From Hypholoma sublateritium FD-334 SS-4 (Eukaryota > Basidiomycota > Agaricomycetes > Agaricales > Strophariaceae), in the NCBI GenBank assembly GCA_000827495.1, contig KN817621.1, positions 81,839 to 145,838 on the forward strand: a stretch of DNA of 64,000 bases. The letters run 5' to 3'. The position numbers and the translations under genes are program-made. The notes beneath the pieces were generated by a model. That model was not told where the DNA came from. It saw only the letters and a program-made list of their open reading frames with translations, and ran no database searches. This document shows, one piece after another, positions 24,501 through 36,869 of the stretch (within the stretch, counting starts at the first letter, position 1; every line of letters starts with the position of its first letter).

Positions 24501-27110
24501 GGATGCGCCAGTGTGGGACCCGCGCGTCGGACAGGTGTATCTAGGGAACTCAGCTGATGTGCCCCTGGCGCCGGAGGTACCGTCGCAGTTCCGACATGCG
24601 GCGACAGTGTCGGGCTCTGGCCACGAGCAAGAGGGCGACGAAGAAGAAGAGGCGCGCTGGGAGTGGGGCGATCTTAGGGATATGACGACGCATCTGGCTA
24701 CGGTCAAGGGCCTGCGCGCGGATTACGGGGTGGAGGAGGATGTGGCTGCCAGTACGACCGTCCTGCAAGAAGCGTCGAAGCGCGAGCCGCCAGCGGACGA
24801 CCCGTTCAACTACCTCGCGACGAATGACCCTTCCGCCGGGTTCGGATACGACGTTTGCATTGAATGCCACGACCTCGCACCGTTTCCGTCCACGGCCCAC
24901 CTGCGCGCGGCGGAGGACCACCTCGCGATGCTCGATGTGATGTGGAAGGAGCGCTGGGAAAAGGGGTGGATAATCGAGGAGCGGCGGCGCGCGCGGCGGC
25001 AAGAGGGCGCTACTGCGCGTCCGCCTCCACCAGCTCCACCGCGCCCGCCGCCCCATGCAAACGCAGTCATTCACCTGCCATTCCCCAGCTCGCCGTCGAA
25101 TACTCCGGCAACAATGGTCTCGCTCATGCCAATCGTGCGATTCTTGGAGAAGTGGGCGCGACCGGTATCCCCGCCCGTGGGGAGGTATACTGACAAGCCA
25201 GCGGAAACGAAGACCGGCGTGGACGTCGAGACCGCTCCTGCGGGTAGCTCAAGGCGCTGGTCGTCCGTGACATCGCTCATGTCTGCGTTCCCGTCTTTCC
25301 CTGGCGTCTCCCAATCGTCATCGGACGCGCCAATGGCACCGATGGCTATCTTACCCCACCAGTCCCGCTCGCGTGCCATGACTTCGCCTGCGCTCGCACC
25401 TGTACATCCGACGCCCGTACAAGCGCGCACACGGCCGCTCAAGATCTTACTGTACTCCTCCGACGGGTACACCGAGTCGTCGGTGCCTGCGCTGTGCCTC
25501 CTGATGGCGATCAAGGGCCTGCTCCTCCCTGAGGCATACCTCGAGCTGCAGGTCGCGAAGCGCCGCAGCTTCTTCGTGTACCAGACCGACCTCGGGATCC
25601 TGCGCCGAGTAGAGGCGCGCCTGCGCGAGGAGCGGGAGCGGGAAAAGGAGAGGGAGAGGGAGCGCGAGAAGGAGCGCGAACGCGAGCGGGAGCGGGACAG
25701 GGCGAAGGCCGGCGCGTATATGAATGCGATGGCCATGGGCGCGCCGGCGACAATCAACGCAAACGGGAAACGCACGGCGCCGCACCCGACGCGCGGTGGG
25801 TTCTGGGCGGGCCCGGGAACGCCGGCCGCGCCGTCGCTCACCTCGCCCGCGATGACTATGGCGTCGTCTTCGTCCTCGTCCTCGACGGCGAACTCGCCGC
25901 GCGCATCGTCGGGCATGGGCCGCCCCGCCGCGAAGTCTGTGTCGTTTGCGCACTCGCCGCAGGTGATGCCGTCGTCGCACTACTCACAGCAGCCAAATCA
26001 GCAATCGCAGCATCAGGTCTCAGTGGCGCACTCTTCGAGCCCTGCACCTGGGGGTGCGAAAGGGGACGCGGTGGGGACGCAGAGCATCGCGATTGCACCG
26101 CTACCGACGGCGAAGTATTCTAATCACGGGAACGCGCCCACGCAGATCCAGTTCGAATTTGGCAGTTTGCCAGCCGAAGGTGGGGCGAGCGGATCGAGCG
26201 CTGCGCTGCGCTCGAATGGGACTGCTGTGGCCACGGGCGGGGTGGTGAAGGGCCGCCCGAGAGCGAGTACTAGCCCTTGGCTGCCTAGCCTGTTTGGCGG
26301 TGATCATCAGAGCTGGTTCAATGACCCTCGATTCGATGGGAGTTTCCCGAGTCGAGTGTTGCCTTTCCTGTATCTTGGAAATCTGTGCGTACAGTTCCTT
26401 TATTCTACACGCCCTTGCCAATATCTGACTTGTATACAGGAACCATGCTTCGAACGCGTACATGCTGCATGCGTTGGGCATTACTCATGTCGTATCTGTT
26501 GGCGAGTGCGCGCTCGTACCCCCGCCGCACCACATGAGCGCAACGGCTGCCGCCTGTCACCGTCCCGGGCCCGGGGCGCACTTTGTCCCTGGGAAGGGCC
26601 CCGGTGGTCATGGATCGCTCTGGATCGAGGAGCGCGAAGGTCGCATTAAAGTCCTCGACATTAAAGGTGTGTGTGACGACGGTATCGACACGCTAGAGCC
26701 GCAGCTCGAACCTATCTGCGACTGGATCGACAAAGCACGTCAGGAAGGGGGGCAGGTTTTAGTTCATTGTCGCGTTGGGGTGTCACGGAGCGCGACCGTC
26801 ACTGTACGTCTACTGGTCTTACCTTTTCTCTAAATGCTATCTGATCCGTCGTGCAAAGATTGCCTACGTCATGAAGCACCTCGGATTGCCCCTCGTCGAC
26901 GCTTACCTCATTGTACGGTCGAGGCGTCTCTCTGTTCTCATCCAGCCGAACATGCGGCTGTTGTATAACTTGTGCGGCTGGGAGATCAAACTTGCGAAGG
27001 AACGCGCGAACGGCGACGAGCGCAAGCTCAGAAAAGAACTCGCTCGGACCTTGACGTGGCCGTATTTGTCAAAGGAGGTCCACGCGCTCAACGAGAAGTA
27101 CCTTCACTGA
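21577..27110 (+). CDS. Pps1-like dual-specificity protein phosphatase, very large (about 1657 aa)
   Basis: Exons are 21577-23097, 23548-26384, 26440-26803 and 26859-27110; the joins are in frame and total 1658 codons with the stop. The N-terminal region has PRVPAYRGLVWVVCEEDLE, then a long disordered Ser/Pro-rich part. After the first intron it continues PIYATLADIVIYSPYGATP. A later block (KILLYSSDGYTESSVPALCLL) is followed by an Arg/Glu repeat helix at about 25,620-25,700. The C-terminal catalytic domain begins VLPFLYLGNLNHASNAYML and holds the CX5R loop HCRVGVSRSATVT near residue 1562, then AYVMKHLGLPLVDAYL. Cys and Arg are intact, so it should be active on phospho-Tyr and phospho-Ser/Thr. 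The overall layout matches Pps1-type phosphatases, whose substrates are poorly known. The first intron (450 nt) is about eight times longer than the others. Confidence 0.85.
23098..23547 (+). other. Unusually long intron (450 nt) of the phosphatase gene
   Basis: The donor GTGAGT follows GIQV and the acceptor CTTGACAG precedes PIYATLAD. Reading across gives continuous, protein-like sequence. The other two introns of this gene are both 55 nt. The intron is pyrimidine-rich. I see no coding exon inside it. Confidence 0.6.
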
Positions 27111-28265
27111 GAAGGTCGAAATATATTCCACATGACGATCACCTACCCCATCTCTAGCATGACCTCGACATGCATCGCCATCCATCAATGTACATATACT
27201 ATATACGGCCTAACATTTCCGGGTCACAACATAACCCCCCATCAGCGCCAGCTAGCTCATTCAATGCCTGCCGACATCTTGATTTTCTCCAGCATATAAC
27301 GATACACACTTGGTTTTTCTGCAATCCCCCGGTCCTTTCTGTACTCGTACTATCGGCATACACGCGTTCTGTGTCTATACACTAACCCCTTGTTTTCTAC
27401 TTGGCCTTCAATTTTTTTTCGCTTTGTGTATGTAGATTACCAGTCGTTTTTCGTCTCATGTTTTGTGTTCTGTACAACCCCTTTTTTTCTGGGGCATATC
27501 AAGAATTCCTTCCCATTTTGCATTACATTTGTACACTCCCGAGCCGCCTGAATGCATTTCGGCTCCCCTCTGCCAATCGTTCGACAGGGACTTGACATAC
27601 GCACTGAAAAAGCTTGACGCAATACAAATCGGGTGAGGTTTCATTGTTGCTTGCCTTTACGTAGCAAGTTTCCATCCTTGGTGGGCCACTTTGCTGTGCG
27701 GCATGTTTGCAATCTCAGTGTCCCAGCTGCCTGTTTCTTCTTGCTCGTCAAACCTCCTGTCTTCCAAATTCCTGAATTAGAACTTTACTGCCTCTGACTC
27801 TATACTTTTCACACTCATAACACAAAGGCCTGTTGATTCGAGCACAGTTATCCGAAAGCACGTCAGACTAGCAAATCTGCGTTATGTAGTCGTGCCAATC
27901 AATCCAATAATCGATCGCAAGTAATACTACAATAATAAATTATGTAGTGCGAAATACTTCTTGACGGAATATGCCGCAGGTCGGCAGCTTGAGCGCCTGA
28001 GCTGCTATGTAAGCTGGCACTCATGCTATTAAATAATTAATACCAGAGTACAAAGAGACCGTCTTCGATGCAGGTTCGTACAGGTTTGTACATAAGTCGT
28101 AGATGGATATCGACAGCGAAGAATGGGTTTCACAAATGTGTAGCTGAATTTGGGATATAGGGCTGGTGGTATCTCGTCTAAATGATTCGAAAGGTCATGA
28201 CGTTTACGAAGCGGGGCCCCAGTGCATGATGGAAATTACGTTCTCATTGTATTGCGTTCCTGCAG
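27111..28265. other. Intergenic stretch between convergent genes
   Basis: It holds the 3' end of the phosphatase gene, with T-rich and C/T-rich sequence to about 27,800, and the 3' flank of the minus-strand transporter. No gene is supported; the small open frames are AT/CT-rich by chance. Confidence 0.5.
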
Positions 28266-30622
28266 TTAGGCATTTTTCTGCCGTTTTTCATCTGTCACTA
28301 CCGGTGAGCCCTGTTCCATTGTCGAGGATGAAGTCTTTGGTTCGCGAAACCCGACGACACCAACGCCTCGGAAGCAAATGACACCAATGACAGTAGCTGG
28401 AAGGAAGTTAAACCCACGTTCTATTTTTAAAGGAGAAGATATGGAACGCACCCAATATTCCAAATGCGAACGCGGTCCATTGAGCAGCACGATACATGGC
28501 GAGCACGTCTTCGCCCGGAGCGAGACGGGAGCCAACATTGTTGTATACAACGGTGGTTACCGTCACCCCTACGGCCGTTCCTAACTAGGGGGATGATAAC
28601 AAAGACCAATGAAAACCGTCCGAGGAATATAACTAAGTAGTTGCGTACCTGTGTCATGGTGTTGAACAGCGCTCCGGCGACACTTTGCTCGTGAGGGAGA
28701 GCGACGCGTGCAATGAAAAGCGTGCCTGCAGAGAAAACGAAGTCGGCACCCATAACAGATAATACCGTTGCAGTAAATCCAAAAGCCCAGTAGGTAATGG
28801 CTGGGTTGATCACCGCGAACAGCAAACATGCAACGGAGGTCGCTAGGGTGCCCACGACTATTTATGATAAAGAGTCCAAGATGTATCAGTGCACGAGAGA
28901 AAGGGATGCGCTTTTGAATGCGCACCAACAAGATAGACGACTGGGACACGCGACGCCATGAGACCAACAAAGAAATTGCATGCTACGCCAGAGACAAACA
29001 TAGGAAATAGGCGGATTACCGTTTGCATCGGATTATATTGCATATAATTTTGGTAATACAACTTGTTTCCAGTTAGATTATTTCGAACTTCACAGTCAAT
29101 CCAGTCTTGACTCACTTGCACCCAGAATGTCCAAGCCAAGAACGCACACCAATTTGTGAACGCGATTGCCATCATTGCACCGAAGCGTCCATTAGCGCGT
29201 GTCCAAATGGAGAATTTCATCAGTGGCGGGGGAGTCCATATCGAGTACGGCGAATCCACGTCTGCTTGTATCGTTTCTAGATAATGTTGCCAATACAAGA
29301 AGACCCCTATGAGGCAGATTCCAAGGATCAGAAGAACAATGATATCTGGTCTTTCGTTAGCATTGAAACGTCTGGGTCTGCCAAAAGAACGTACAAGGAG
29401 TACCCCATTTTTGCGGTGCCAATTCTCCTTGGCTGAGCACAAAGACAACGAGTACAAGACCTGCGGTGACAAGGAATGCACCAATCCAATCGATTCTCTT
29501 GTCCAGTTCTTCCGAGGGTATGTCTTGGTCTATAGATATGAGTCCGCCAATGAAGCAGAGCAATGTCAAAGCTGAAAGAAGATAGAAAGAGGATCGCCAT
29601 GTTTTTCTATGGTATTATATTGGTTCAGAACTAGCGATTGTGAATGAAAATAAGGAAAGCAATGCATACGCTGTATATTCAACCAAAACGCCTCCTACGG
29701 CAGTGCCGAAGATAGCGCCAACGGGCGCACCCGCGGCAAAAGTGGCGAAAGCGATCGAGCGCGCTCGTGAAGGTGGGAAGGAGTGCGCAAGGATGCCTAA
29801 CTGTTCACAAATAGTTACGAATCAATTATAATCCTAATTCACAGTGAGAGATGCGGTACTCGAAAGAAAGCAGACATACCGAAGCTGGAATCATGGCTGC
29901 TGCTCCTATTCCCTGAATCCCACGTAGGATATCTAGCGTCATTACATCTGAAGATTATGTGGATGAGTCTTACTCGTTGATGTCCATGAACGCGATATTA
30001 CGCACTGGGGGAAAAACCACAAGCAAGTGTAACCGATGCGAGGAAAACTGAGCCGACACAGAAAGTCTTCTTCCTTCCGTACACATCAGCCAGCCTTCCG
30101 CACACCAGGAACAGACACCCCTATTAATAATGAGTCGTGGAAGAGCAAGAGATGGAGAATGACAATCCGAGTGAGTGGACTGCGTAATAAGATATCGAAG
30201 CAAAACTTACTGAACTGAGAGGATAAGCAGATATGATCCACTGCAGCTGGGTCGGGTCAAGTTGCCATTCCTTCTCTAACGTCGGAATCGCAATGGCCAT
30301 AGACGTTGAATTTGCAGACTAGGGCATGTCCGGTGACGCAAATTGCAAATATCCACAAAAAATGAAGCGTGTTAGAGTCATTGAAGCATGTCGGAGAAAT
30401 TTCGGAGGAAATATTGCGATTGGTACTCACGTTGATAATCATAGAAGACGTTACCGTGAGCACGATAACGCATGCGTTGAGAAACGATCGAGCAGGGGTC
30501 GGTGTCCGACTAACGGTGCGGCTGATCACCTCCTTTTCTGCCCCCATCTCCCCTTTCTTGTCATCCGAGAACTGTGAACTAGCGGGCGTCATGGTCCCAG
30601 AGTCCGAATTGAGGTGATCCAT
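28266..30622 (-). CDS. MFS transporter, DHA2-type drug efflux family, copy 1
   Basis: The protein starts MDHLNSDSGTMTPAS with a cytosolic Ser/Thr-rich tail, then membrane segments. Motif A appears as CGRLADVYGRKKTF between helices 2 and 3. The antiporter-type motif region reads LDILRGIQGIGAAAMIPAS, followed by PPSRARSIAFATFAAGAPVG. Later segments include DKRIDWIGAFLVTAGLVLVV, NWCAFLAWTFWVQ and GADFVFSAGTLFIARVALP. The last short exon follows a donor after FGI and ends TDEKRQKNA at 28266. The family exports small molecules by proton antiport at the plasma membrane; the substrate cannot be told. At least seven short introns are present. A close paralogue lies 850 bp upstream on the same strand. 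Confidence 0.85.
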
Positions 30623-31471
30623 ATTTAAAGAGCGTCGATGGAAATGGTTCGCAAAAGTACAGCGAAATATTTGAAGTGATCCGTCCTTGGTGTTTGAGGG
30701 GGAGAGCAAGAAATAACCGCCCGGGAGGCCGGAGGATTTACTGTAACAGAAAAGAAAGTGGATAGTGTTGGAGTTTGGTCAAGGTGGAGGACAAGGAAGT
30801 CCGAAGAACTTGGTGGCTGACGATTCACATACCAGAGTTAGTTGTATCCGTAACTTATGAGAGCTGGGCTAGATTGAGACACAATCTGCTCAGTAGGTCA
30901 CTCGTGATCAAAGTGAGGGCCCGGGGAGTTGGAACCAGTTACCAGAGCGAGGGCAGCAATTTGCTTGATGTCGTGAGCGCGATGCAAGGGAGCTTCAAGT
31001 CCTACGTGTCGTAGACTTTGGGCGTGTACTAGTAGGAAGGAAGAACGCGGCAAAAGATCATAATTGTAAGTTCTGGTGTTATTATACGAAGCATCATACC
31101 TACGAAGTGCGAGTTAACGGACAAGTTCCGTCAAAAATTTGAAGGGCGCGGTGGCCGACGGCCCGGGAGGGGTATAGATGACATTTGATAAATCGACTGC
31201 GCCTAGATTATCGTTCGGAGGGTCGTTGGTGTCGTTGGTTTATAAATATCCCATCGTAACAATGCCACCCTTGATGACACCCCCGATGTCCCGCATTACC
31301 TTTGCTAAGTGAAGTTCGTGTACCAAGTCCGAGCCAGGCATGACCGGGAGGGACCTCGGACTTCTCATTGAATGGGTCTTCGAAGAAATGTAACTAGTAT
31401 TGGCTGCATAAGTCAGAACAACCATGGCTAACTCTAAGTATAATATTATTAGTGGGGAGCTTATACATTGC
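30623..31471. other. Intergenic region between the two transporter genes
   Basis: This gap of about 850 bp contains the promoter of transporter copy 1 and the 3' flank of copy 2. No gene is supported. Confidence 0.5.
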
Positions 31472-33869
31472 TTACACACCCATCTCGATAACTTCAAGAA
31501 CGTCAAAACGAGATCCACTTGCCCCAGTGTCTGTGCTGGTTGCAGAAATATCAGTCGTTTTTTCTTCGTCATTCCGGCCGGCGGGTTTCAAGAAAGCGTG
31601 CTTGTTTGCAATGACTCCAACGACGCCAACACCGCGGAAGAATACAACACCAAGTATTGCCGCTGAAATATAAATAAGTAATGAATAATGTAGCCAAGGA
31701 CCTCACCCGAGGCCGCAACGAGCACTTACCAATAATACCAAACGCGAATCCCGTCCATTGCGCGGCATGATACGTCACGATGGTATCTTCACCAGGGCGT
31801 AACCTCCCACTGACCGTGTTGGACACCACTGTTGTTACCGTCACCCCTACCGCCGTCCCAATCTGCCCAGGAAGCATAATTGTAAGGACACAGCATTTCT
31901 TGGCCACGATCGTGCGATATGAATAATCAACTTACCTGCGTCATGGTACTGAATAGCGCGCCTGCCACACTCTGCTCGTTCGGGAGCGCAATTCGCGAGA
32001 TAAAGAGAGTGCCAGCTGAGAACACAAAGTCGGCTCCGAGAACAGTGAGGATGGACGCAGGGAATCCGAAGGCCCAATATGTGGTATTCGGGTCTATGAC
32101 AGCAAATAGCAGACAGCTCACAGCGGTTGCGAAGCCTCCGATGCCTTCGGAAAGAGAATATCAGTATTAACAGGTCAACTAAACGGTAGCCATGAACTGG
32201 TACGTACTCACGAGATAAACAACGGGTATGCGAGCGGCCATGAGACCCACGAAGACGTTGCATGCCATACCAGACACGAACATTGGAAGCAGGCGTACAA
32301 CAACAAGCATTGGGGTGTAGTGCTTGTAGTTTTGATAATACAGCTTACAAAAATAAGATTGTCAGTACACATGTCATCGAAGAAGCACACAGAAAGGCAA
32401 TGCCGTACCTGTACCCAGAACGTCCAAGACATGAACGAACACCACGTCATAAATGTGACAGCCATCATGGCCGCAAACTTCCCGTTCGCGCGCTTCCACA
32501 ATGAGGGCTTCATCAGCGGCGGCGGCGTCAGCTTAGAATACGGCGCCCCGGGGTCTGCTTGCACTTTTTCTAGATAAATTTGCCAGTAGATAAAAGCGCC
32601 AATTAATATCACGCCCAAAATTATGAAAGCGATTATATCTGTGATGATCGCGTCAACCGGCGCTCTGCAGGAAAAACAGGCCGAGAGATCAAAAAATAAA
32701 CTTACATGGTGTGCGCCATTTCTTAGGTGCGATTTCCCCGTCGCCAAGAACAAAAACGACAAGAACTAGCCCCGCTGTGATCAGAAACGCTCCTACCCAG
32801 TCGATCCGCTTGTCGGCCTCGTCGGATGGGATATCCTTGTCGAACGAGATGAATCCACCTACTAGACACAGCGTTGTGAGCCCAGAAAGGAGATAGAATG
32901 TGGATCTCCACGATTTGCTAGATGAAGAACAATGGATTAATTGCGCGCGAAAAGCAGAAAGGCCAGACGCACGCGGTGAATTCGATGAGCACACCGCCCA
33001 CCGCCGTCCCGAACACGGCGCCAATTGGGGCGCCGGCCGCGAACGTGGCGAATGCCAATGAACGAGCGCGCGAGGGAGGAAAGGACTGCGCGAGGATGCC
33101 AATCTACACAACAGTCAGGCTCTTTGTGATATTAGACAGCCCAAAAAATGGAATAGTAATATTCACCGAAGCGGGAATTATAGCGGATGCTCCTACTCCT
33201 TGAATGCCCCGCAAAATATCAAGAGCCATTATGTCTATGGACGCAACATGATTAGACCATTGCAAGGGAGACATAAGACAGAACGTACTCGGCGCAAATC
33301 CACATGCGAGGGTGAACACCGCGGCTGCTAGTGACCCGACACAAAAGGTGTTCTTTCGCCCGTACACATCCGCACACCGACCAAACACCAAGTAGAAGCA
33401 TCCCTATGAGTAACGGTACGGTATTGGTAAATGTACAAGAATAGGTAACGGGTGGAAAAGAGCGCCGGATGGAGGCAATGTCCGAGGTGAATCAACGATG
33501 TCAGCAAAGCGCAGCATTCCATCAAACGGAGTACGTACAGCGCTGAGGGAGTATGCAGACACCGCCCATTGGAGGCGCGCAGGTTCGAGATTCCATTCTT
33601 TTTCGATCGTTGGAAGAGCTATGGATATCGTGGTGGTATTTGCGGTCTATTCCCAGTGACAAAAGAACGAAGGTGAATCACAGGCAAGAAACCTTAAGCA
33701 TGCTGCAGGGCAGCAAACTTACGTTGATAATCATCGAACAAGTAGCGATGAGGACGATTAGACACTGGTTCAACGTACTTCTGGCACGAGGTGGTGGCGT
33801 CGTCACATTCTTCACCGATGACTCCACCAAACGGGAATTGCTGGCGTCCAGCTTTTCCTCGGTGTCCAT
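31472..33869 (-). CDS. MFS transporter, DHA2-type drug efflux family, copy 2
   Basis: It starts MDTEEKLDASNSRLVESS. Motif A reads FGRCADVYGRKNTF, followed by LDILRGIQGVGASAIIPAS. The middle and C-terminal parts nearly match copy 1: DKRIDWVGAFLITAGLVLVV, TWCSFMSWTFWVQ, GADFVFSAGTLFISRIALP, TMTQIGTAVGVTVTTVVSN. The end reads FDVLEVIEMGV with the stop at 31472. Intron positions match copy 1 wherever I could check, including the last one after FGI. This is a tandem duplicate that has diverged mainly in the N-terminal tail and C-terminal cytosolic tail. Role by family: proton-coupled export of toxic or secreted small molecules. Confidence 0.85.
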
Positions 33870-34279
33870 CTCTTGAACGTTATCTGCGACACGGGATGGT
33901 TCAGTAGGGAGGGTCGAACAAGCACGATGGGTGGGGCCTAGGAGAGGAAGACGGAAGGGTTATATACCATTGGATTCTAAATTAACTTTCATTACGTCGG
34001 CAAGAAGCAGCTTTCGACGCCCGCAAGCCCCATGAAATATTTCGACAGCAGCATTAGGTACTTGGCGCAAGATGCAGCGAGCTTTTCGGAGCAAATGATA
34101 TCAATGGACCGCGGTGGGGGAAGTGCGCTTGGACAGAACGGTTGTAACCTGGTTGTAACCGTTTAGATTTGAAGCATAGGTCCACGTAATCCAATCCAGT
34201 CGGATTTTTTTGACCCGCATCGGAAAAGCATACACAGCAACGTGTGCAGGTATGAACTTGGATGGGTCATTCATTGTGT

Positions 34280-34580
34280 CATCAGATACTATATTAGTGA
34301 ACTCTTGAGCTCGATAGTGGTAGATTTACGGGAGCAAAGGTTTCAGAGTCCTGGGCATCTGGGAGCAGTCGCAAGGATCGAAGTCGAATAGTGTGGGCCA
34401 CCAATGGAATTCTGATGATATCAACAGTCAGTCTGTCATCCAAGAAAAAACGGAAACACACTACCTTCGTGCCGGTGTACACGCTCATGAAAACATCCCA
34501 TAAGTATTGTTGATCAACATAAGAAAGTTCACCTCCCGATTTCAGCCAAGGTGGCTAGTGGGTTAAGATTGAGAATACAA
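34280..34580 (-). other. Possible short coding remnant, unrecognised
   Basis: A minus-strand frame gives PPWLKSGGELSYVDQQYLWD then VFMSVYTGTK, followed by a possible donor (GTAGTG) and acceptors near 34,405 and 34,445. The predicted product is short and lacks a clear start. I do not recognise it. Confidence 0.25.
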
Positions 34581-34862
34581 GAAACGGGAAAATTAATATT
34601 CATCCGCGAGTGAGTTAGACATGTGAGTGGGGGTGTGTTCATAACATAACAAAAATGTAATGCAAAAGTGAGTTCAAAACATAAGATTAATGCAACTGAC
34701 GGGTAATTAACGGGTCCTCTGTGAAGGATACAACTTTTGGGTCAGGCCTCGCCGACTGACTGGCACCAACAGAGTTGGCAAGTAAGAGGGCGCTCCTCGG
34801 CTATCGTCCGCTCCGCTCCGCCCCTTCTTTCCTCTAAGATCTTGCGATGTCGGGCAGTGCGT

Positions 34863-35377
34863 CTACTCCTTGATCTTGGCGAGAATTTCGGCGTCCTTGA
34901 ACAGGAAGTACTCCTGTGGGAGTGGTCAGCGCCATGTCACGGCGTGCAGGCGTGGGACACGTCAACGCACCTCTTCGCCAACCTTGATCGCGTTTCCACC
35001 CCAGCCGGGAAGGAGCACGCGATCACCAGCCTTCACGGTGGTGGGGATGACGGTTCCGTCTTTGTTAGGCGCGCCGGGCCCAACGGCAATGACGGTGGCC
35101 TCCGGGAGGGGGTTGCTCGTCGCAGACGCGGGGAGGAAAATTCCAGTGGCCGTTTTCTATAGATAAAGTGTGAGGACACATTACATTACAGGCTGTACAT
35201 ATAAACTTTTCAAGAATATATATGACCTACAGTCTCAGGCTTGAAACGCTGTACGAGAACGCGGTCAAGCAGAGGGATGACGGCCTTGATGGATTTGAAG
35301 GTTGCTTGGGATGCCTTGAATTTTCATCAACGTCAACATTGGAGTGGGTCGTATTCTTGTACAGACGCGCTCACCAT
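34863..35377 (-). CDS. hsp10: Mitochondrial chaperonin Hsp10 (GroES family)
   Basis: The spliced protein has 107 residues, the usual size for the family. It reads FKSIKAVIPLLDRVLVQRF, then KTATGIFLPASA, the mobile-loop region of GroES-type co-chaperonins. It ends with DRVLLPGWGGNAIKVGEEEY and FKDAEILAKIKE. It caps Hsp60 rings in the mitochondrial matrix and assists folding of imported proteins. Exons are 35375-35377, 35231-35314, 34971-35156 and 34863-34913, with introns of 60, 74 and 57 nt. The first coding exon is only the ATG: the donor GTGAGC follows the start codon directly and the next exon begins GCATCC (Ala-Ser). A heat-shock-element-like site lies 57 bp upstream of the ATG. Confidence 0.9.
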
Positions 35378-35433
35378 TGTAGATAAAGAGGTGGGGGAAA
35401 GCTAGTGGAAGAAGGCGGGAGAGGAGGTGTCGT

Positions 35434-35453
35434 GGAATGTTCGCGATTTTTCG
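35434..35453. promoter_or_regulatory. Heat shock element-like site upstream of hsp10
   Basis: The sequence contains alternating five-base units: GAA at 35435-35437, TTC at 35440-35442, GAT (one mismatch) at 35445-35447 and TTC at 35450-35452, each separated by two bases. This is the nGAAnnTTCn arrangement recognised by heat shock factor trimers. It is 57 bp upstream of the Hsp10 start codon. Binding is inferred. Confidence 0.5.
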
Positions 35454-35903
35454 CATGACGGGAGTCCGTCACGTGCGAATAACAAGGTGCGCAATTGCGC
35501 ACAGCCAGACGCACGAGCAACGCGCGTCGCGCTAGTAGTAGTACGTACTAGTGGACACTTGACAGCATTGCGCAATTTACAGTAGCTGAAGCAGCAGGTA
35601 GGGTAAAACTCGGGAAATTGCAGAAATCATGGCAGTTCGATCAAGTTTTCCATGCCAAATCAATTTTCATACCGTCCAAATACCGTCTTCAAATCAGTGC
35701 GTGTTTGCTTTGGCATGAACTGAAGTAATACAATTATTCGACGCGGTGGCCATATTATTTGATGTACCACGGGGAAAGATCTGCGATCATAGATAACACT
35801 GTGAATATGGCTCTGAGTTGCATTAAGAATACATTGTGTGTGTACAAAACGACAGCCGAAAGGGTCCAGCGGACAAGACGAAAGTATAAAACAGGAGTAT
35901 GGT

Positions 35904-36869
35904 TTAAGCCCAGTTGTCGATGAGGGAGTCCCGCATCTCGCCAATAACGGCCGTTGAGTCTTGTCCTTGTAGCTCTATAATCGGAGTTGATTAGATCTGT
36001 TGAAGAACCCAACGCAGAGGACAACGCACTGAATGCTGCCTCGATCACACTGATTTCTGTTGCCGTTGTCTCGAGCCCGGTGAATGCACACCAATCATTC
36101 ACAATAAGACCGGCACCGATGACATCCGAACCACGATTCACGGTACCAGCCTATCAAGGCCAAAAACGACACAAATGAGTCGACGAAAATTATTACGATG
36201 ATCGGAGGGTACGCACAACCAGCGGTATTTGCAGCAAGCTGCTCAGTTCATCCTGATCTTGTATGCTGGTGAGGGGGTGTACGAGCCCGCCCTGGTTGGT
36301 GATCGCACAATAACTGCCTACGAGTACATTATCGGCGATGGTTTGTCGGAAAACTTCGACCTTCAGGACGTCTGCGATGATCTCCTCTGTCTCGCGGTCG
36401 ACGTCTGGGTGTACGAGGGCGACGTAGTCATTGCATGCAATGACGTTACCGAGGGCGGAGAGGCGCTCTTCTACGCGTTGGATGGCGACGCTGTCGGGGA
36501 GGGAGTTCCGCAGGTGCTGCAATTCTTGATCGGTCGTTGTTGAGGGAACGAGCAGTCCGTGACGGTTTCCTGAGGTGATGTTAGATCTACAGAAAACGCA
36601 ACGATTAAATTTTCCGAGCGCACCTGCTGTAAGGCGTCCGATGATGCGCGTGCCGCCAATGCTGGTGTGCACGATGGGGATAACGTCTCCGAGCTCGCTC
36701 TCGAATGCCGAGTAGAAATTGGTGCTGCCCTGGATTGCAGCTAGGCAGTAGCTGTTTGTCAATTTAGCGAAAACGCCGATGTCACTGTGATTTTCGAATT
36801 GAAGACCTGGATGGCTCTCAGAAAATCTCCAGGAAATTTTCTACTGATCTGCCACTCACGGGTGGCCAT
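35904..36869 (-). CDS. tif6: Eukaryotic translation initiation factor 6 (Tif6)
   Basis: The first exon encodes MATR and splices to [19 protein letters not shown], the invariant eIF6 N-terminus. Further hallmarks are [59 protein letters not shown] and [15 protein letters not shown]. The last exon gives [10 protein letters not shown], reached by an intron after IEAAF; without it the frame runs on into intergenic sequence. Length is about 240 residues, normal for the family. eIF6 is needed for 60S subunit maturation in the nucleolus and keeps 60S from joining 40S too early. It is divergent from the NDUFAF7 gene, 331 bp apart. Confidence 0.93.

Noticed and set aside
28266..33869. Secondary-metabolite cluster around the transporters
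   Set aside because: No synthase, P450 or tailoring enzyme gene is recognisable nearby.
34737..35162. Plus-strand open frame over the Hsp10 gene
   Set aside because: The opposite strand encodes a complete, conserved Hsp10 with correct splicing.
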